Shown piece by piece: positions 61,501-64,000 of a stretch of DNA of 64,000 bases. The position numbers and the translations under genes are program-made. The notes beneath the pieces were generated by a model, which saw only the letters and a program-made list of their open reading frames with translations, did not search any database and was not told the DNA's origin. Where the stretch lies: positions 7,927,273-7,991,272 of the forward strand of contig NC_087378.1 of assembly GCF_963675165.1 (NCBI RefSeq). Reading direction: 5' to 3'. Source of the DNA: Halichondria panicea. Taxonomy: Eukaryota; Porifera; Demospongiae; Suberitida; Halichondriidae. Within the stretch, counting starts at the first letter, position 1. Each line of letters opens with the position of its first letter.

Positions 61501-63793
61501 TGTTTTGCAGAAGCTAGAAGATATCTTTTATGGGATGAAAGCATATCTCACCTAGTAAAGCTGATAAGTGAAACTAGCAACCAAAAACACCTAAAGCGAT
61601 TCTTTAGATTAGAGTGTACTTTAAATTAATTCTGAAAGAGTGTTTAGAAACCATTAAAACTTATACCCAAGTGCCTACTGTACCCAGTGCTTATTACTAC
61701 TTAATGCAGTGGAAAACCAGCTGTAAATTTAAGTGAAGTGTCTTGATATACAGTAACTCCATATTTACATGTATATGCTCACCACGACATTCTGCAGTAT
61801 CTCCTCAGGAGTCTTGTGCGGTGTGTATCGCTTCCTTCGAGAGAAGCTCTTCTGAGGTTTGTGCCCTATAGGAGAGCGGTTCTCCCTCCCGCTATCACTC
61901 AGCTTGATCTTCTTACGCGGGTGAGGGGAGTGGTCTTGAGGGACTGGACCCATCACTAACTTGGCTGGCAGTGTGCCTTTGAAACCACCACCTTTGGAAG
62001 GCTGGATGTCAATTAGCTGGGTGGGGAATCAGAAGGAGCAACCATTAATATAATGTTTTGCGAGCATTAACATAATATTATGCGAACTTTGATCACTTCG
62101 CAAAAACCTAAACTGTTACTGGTAATGACACACTATCCTTGCCAGAACGCAATACTTATACTTAGATTGTAGAAGGGTGCTGATTTGGCTCATTTGCAAA
62201 GGTTTTTCATCAGCACAGTGTACCTACCACACTGGCTACACACAGGGCCTGTGTGGTCAATCAGAGAATATTATTATCCTTTTAAGGCAATAATTATAAC
62301 CAGCCGTGGTAAGTGGTCTACATGTATGGAAATGGCTCGTGTTCTTTAAATTTAAGGTAATGGTACAAACTTATTATTGATTGATTCTTCTACATGTATG
62401 AAATTACATTTTGTGTAATTTGCAAGTGTGCAATGAGGCACCACAGTAGATGAATATGATTAACACAGCAGCGTATAGTCTACATGTAACTCGTCACTAA
62501 GAAAGCTTTCAATAATCTTCTGTCATGCAATCAGGAGATTTAGAGGTCAGAGGTCAATCACATGACTGGCCACGTAACCAACGTACCTTGTGCGTCTTCT
62601 TAAGATGCCAGACCAGACCAGTTCGGCACTGAAACTTCTTCCCACAGAGCTCACAGTTGAACTCCGGAGGGTTGGCCTTCCCACAGCGGACATAGTGGTA
62701 CTTCATACCATTCACTGTAGTGCACTTGAAATCACAGTCCTATGGTAACAAGGGAGAGAGAGGGTCATAAGTATGTGCATGACAACTGGCTCACTGGATC
62801 TGATGCCAAAACATTAATCAGAATACTATTGTTTTATTGCACCTACTGACTATCAAGGTGGTATAATTTTGAGAACACATGAATGGGCAATCAAATCACT
62901 AATATCATGATATGACTAATTCCAGAGCTGCTAACAAGTCTCTTCAGTTATAATCAAACGTACTATTACTAGACCCTAACCTTATAGTTGGGGCACTTTA
63001 TTATCTTGTTTTCTTTCATCTCATGTCTCCACACGGGTAGGAAGGACTTGTACTCATCCTGCACACGTATGTATGTTAGAGGCCGGCCATTATAGCAATG
63101 CATACAACAACCAAGTAGGCAAAGTGTCTTCCTCAGCAATACTTTATAGTATACAACATTAGACTGACAGAAACAGAAATGACAATTAATTATTGTGTCA
63201 CAGGCACTCCCCACAATCAAAAGACCACATCTTATCAGCTCCAGAACATCTGTTAACATTTGCTTACAAAGAGAAATACGTTAACAGAGAACATGTGATC
63301 CTACCAATATAGAGTAGACACATAATTATGATCAAATGTGAAGCACTGTTAGTGGCCTATACGCAGCCTGAGGCCATATATACGTATATACATGGCAAGC
63401 TAGCACTTGTCAGATGCAAAAAGTTCTACTGACCGGGTACTCAATAGAAGGAATAGTGACGTATTTAGTTGTTTTCTTCCCCTTTCCATCCGTCCCCCCG
63501 TCACTCTTGGGTGTGGCTTTAGAGCTGGGAGATGACTTCTTCACAGCTGGTTTGGTTGACACCTCTTCCTCATCGTCACTCTGGGAAACTATCATCAGTT
63601 TCGGTGGAGATGGGAAGTCACTCAGTTCCAACGCAGGGGGTGGTGTTTTGGGGGGAGCAGTTGCCTTGGGAGTGGGGGGTTTGGGAGGTGTGCGAGTGGG
63701 GGATTGCTTTAGCGAGGGTGGGTTGCTGGAGATGTGCATGGCAGACATTGTGTTCAAGGCAGCTGAGCGTTGTGGTCGGGAAGGGCTATCACT
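52595..63793 (-). CDS. GTF3C2: TFIIIC110-like (GTF3C2) WD40 protein fused to zinc fingers and AT-hooks, 5' end beyond the window
   Basis: Nineteen exons in transcript order: 63793-63434, 63058-62981, 62739-62587, 62016-61783, 61356-58675, 58453-58313, 58126-58010, 57448-57191, 56904-56731, 56403-56102, 55953-55710, 55561-55317, 55118-54889, 54603-54439, 54297-54226, 54018-53849, 53742-53602, 53204-53022 and 52741-52595. These give 2031 residues and no N-terminus; the first exon opens with an acceptor. Residues 1-1399 hold seven C2H2/C2HC fingers (for example CPHCDKEYRSEAGLKYH), AT-hooks (RRGRPPKNR, GRPGRPPRSK) and acidic Ser-rich linkers. Residues 1400-2031 match human GTF3C2: YTGGPVWSMDW, QPGLLQFWKVG, FGQCLCLDWLPG, IAAGYSNGVVCVWDL and VVWSPNESSYEWMVVG. 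TFIIIC binds the B-box of tRNA genes for RNA polymerase III. Human GTF3C2 has 911 residues and no such fingers. All junctions agree in phase. Confidence 0.88.
52793..52854. other. short near-perfect hairpin in the last GTF3C2 intron
   Basis: TAAGCTTTGTGAGTGTT and its complement AACACTCACAAAGCTTA form a stem of about 27 bp with two or three mismatches and a loop of some 8-9 bases. It could be a hairpin RNA precursor, read from either strand, or a tiny foldback. Confidence 0.45.
53331..53533 (+). repeat. 15-bp minisatellite in GTF3C2 intron 17
   Basis: About 13 units of GCCTAGTGTATGGTG, with CTGATG and CTGGTG variants. The 15-bp period keeps frames open on both strands, giving false repeats such as VYGGL and RPPYT. 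Confidence 0.95.
55190..55305. repeat. palindromic dispersed repeat, family A, left half only
   Basis: A truncated copy with CAAAGCTTAGAAGGAGAGCT and AAAAAGACCACGGGCTATTA lies 12 bp downstream of the exon 12 donor of GTF3C2 on the minus strand. The right half is absent. Confidence 0.75.
57608..57935. repeat. palindromic dispersed repeat, family A, most complete copy
   Basis: About 328 bp. The left end reads GTAGCGTAAATAGAGTATCT and the right end AGATGCTCTATTTAACGCTA, an inverted pair. Inside are TTTTCTGAAAGCTTAGAAGG and CTCTCTAAGCTTTCAGAAAA, and a central CCATGGACTATAACCCATGG. It sits in GTF3C2 intron 7 and lacks an ORF. Confidence 0.9.
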
Positions 63794-64000
63794 CTGTATG
63801 GGGGAGGCAAGGTAGGCATAATGTTAATATTTAGCAAAATAAGGACAGGACAGATGAACAATCAAATATTGCATTGGTACACACATAACTATTCAATCCA
63901 CCACGGCTCTAGCCACAGGTTAATACCAACACATTCCACTGAAATGTCACAGAAATACCACTGACAAAGCTTTCACCAGACAACTTTTAATGTTAGTGAG
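63794..64000. other. right edge, intron of the GTF3C2 gene
   Basis: No exon is recognised. The sequence should be an intron joining exon 1 of this model to upstream exons outside the window. Confidence 0.5.

Overview
This window is nuclear DNA of an animal, most likely an early-branching invertebrate such as a demosponge. The animal call rests on the gene set: a PRL phosphatase, an ALDH8A1-type dehydrogenase, CEP97, a HEY-type bHLH repressor with its C-terminal RPW motif, prolyl oligopeptidase, peflin and TFIIIC110. The sponge call is inference from compactness, AT-rich short introns and dense palindromic repeats; no single feature proves it. There is no bacterial, organellar or viral gene. 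I joined exons by eye from GT-AG sites, reading-frame phase and remembered family sequences. All multi-exon models keep frame throughout; peflin needs a GC donor or a weak GT donor.

Layout. 150-1884 (+) PRL/PTP4A phosphatase; 2430-5425 (-) ALDH8A1; 5623-18424 (+) CEP97-like LRR/IQ protein with an added fibronectin III domain; 19585-22136 (-) HEY; 22468-26034 (+) HDDC2, whose fourth intron holds an unrecognised intronless ORF (24071-24994); 26131-28810 (-) an unnamed coiled-coil protein; 28947-39834 (+) prolyl oligopeptidase, with a CAP-domain secreted protein on the opposite strand inside its ninth intron (34560-35649); 40225-41385 (+) peflin; 41602-42635 (-) CCDC43; 44426-45754 (+) an intronless GT92 glycosyltransferase; 45755-49500 a nested transposon island; 49524-52248 (+) a membrane-anchored alpha/beta-hydrolase that seems to have lost its catalytic Ser and His; 52595 to the right edge (-) a very large zinc-finger/AT-hook/WD40 protein whose C-terminal part is TFIIIC subunit GTF3C2.

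The genes are mostly unrelated housekeeping or regulatory genes and do not form one pathway. Three neighbouring pairs are head-to-head with 136-331 bp between start codons (ALDH8A1/CEP97, HEY/HDDC2, coiled-coil/PREP), so they probably share promoters. One of these intervals carries a perfect NRF-1 palindrome, and another carries a CSL (Notch effector) site and an E-box beside HEY.

Repeats are the other main content: several short inverted-repeat families, at least one in five copies; two TA-flanked MITEs; a hAT-like element interrupted by a foldback with a 9-bp target duplication; long CA tracts; and minisatellites, some of which have amplified splice-donor or branch-point sequences next to exons.
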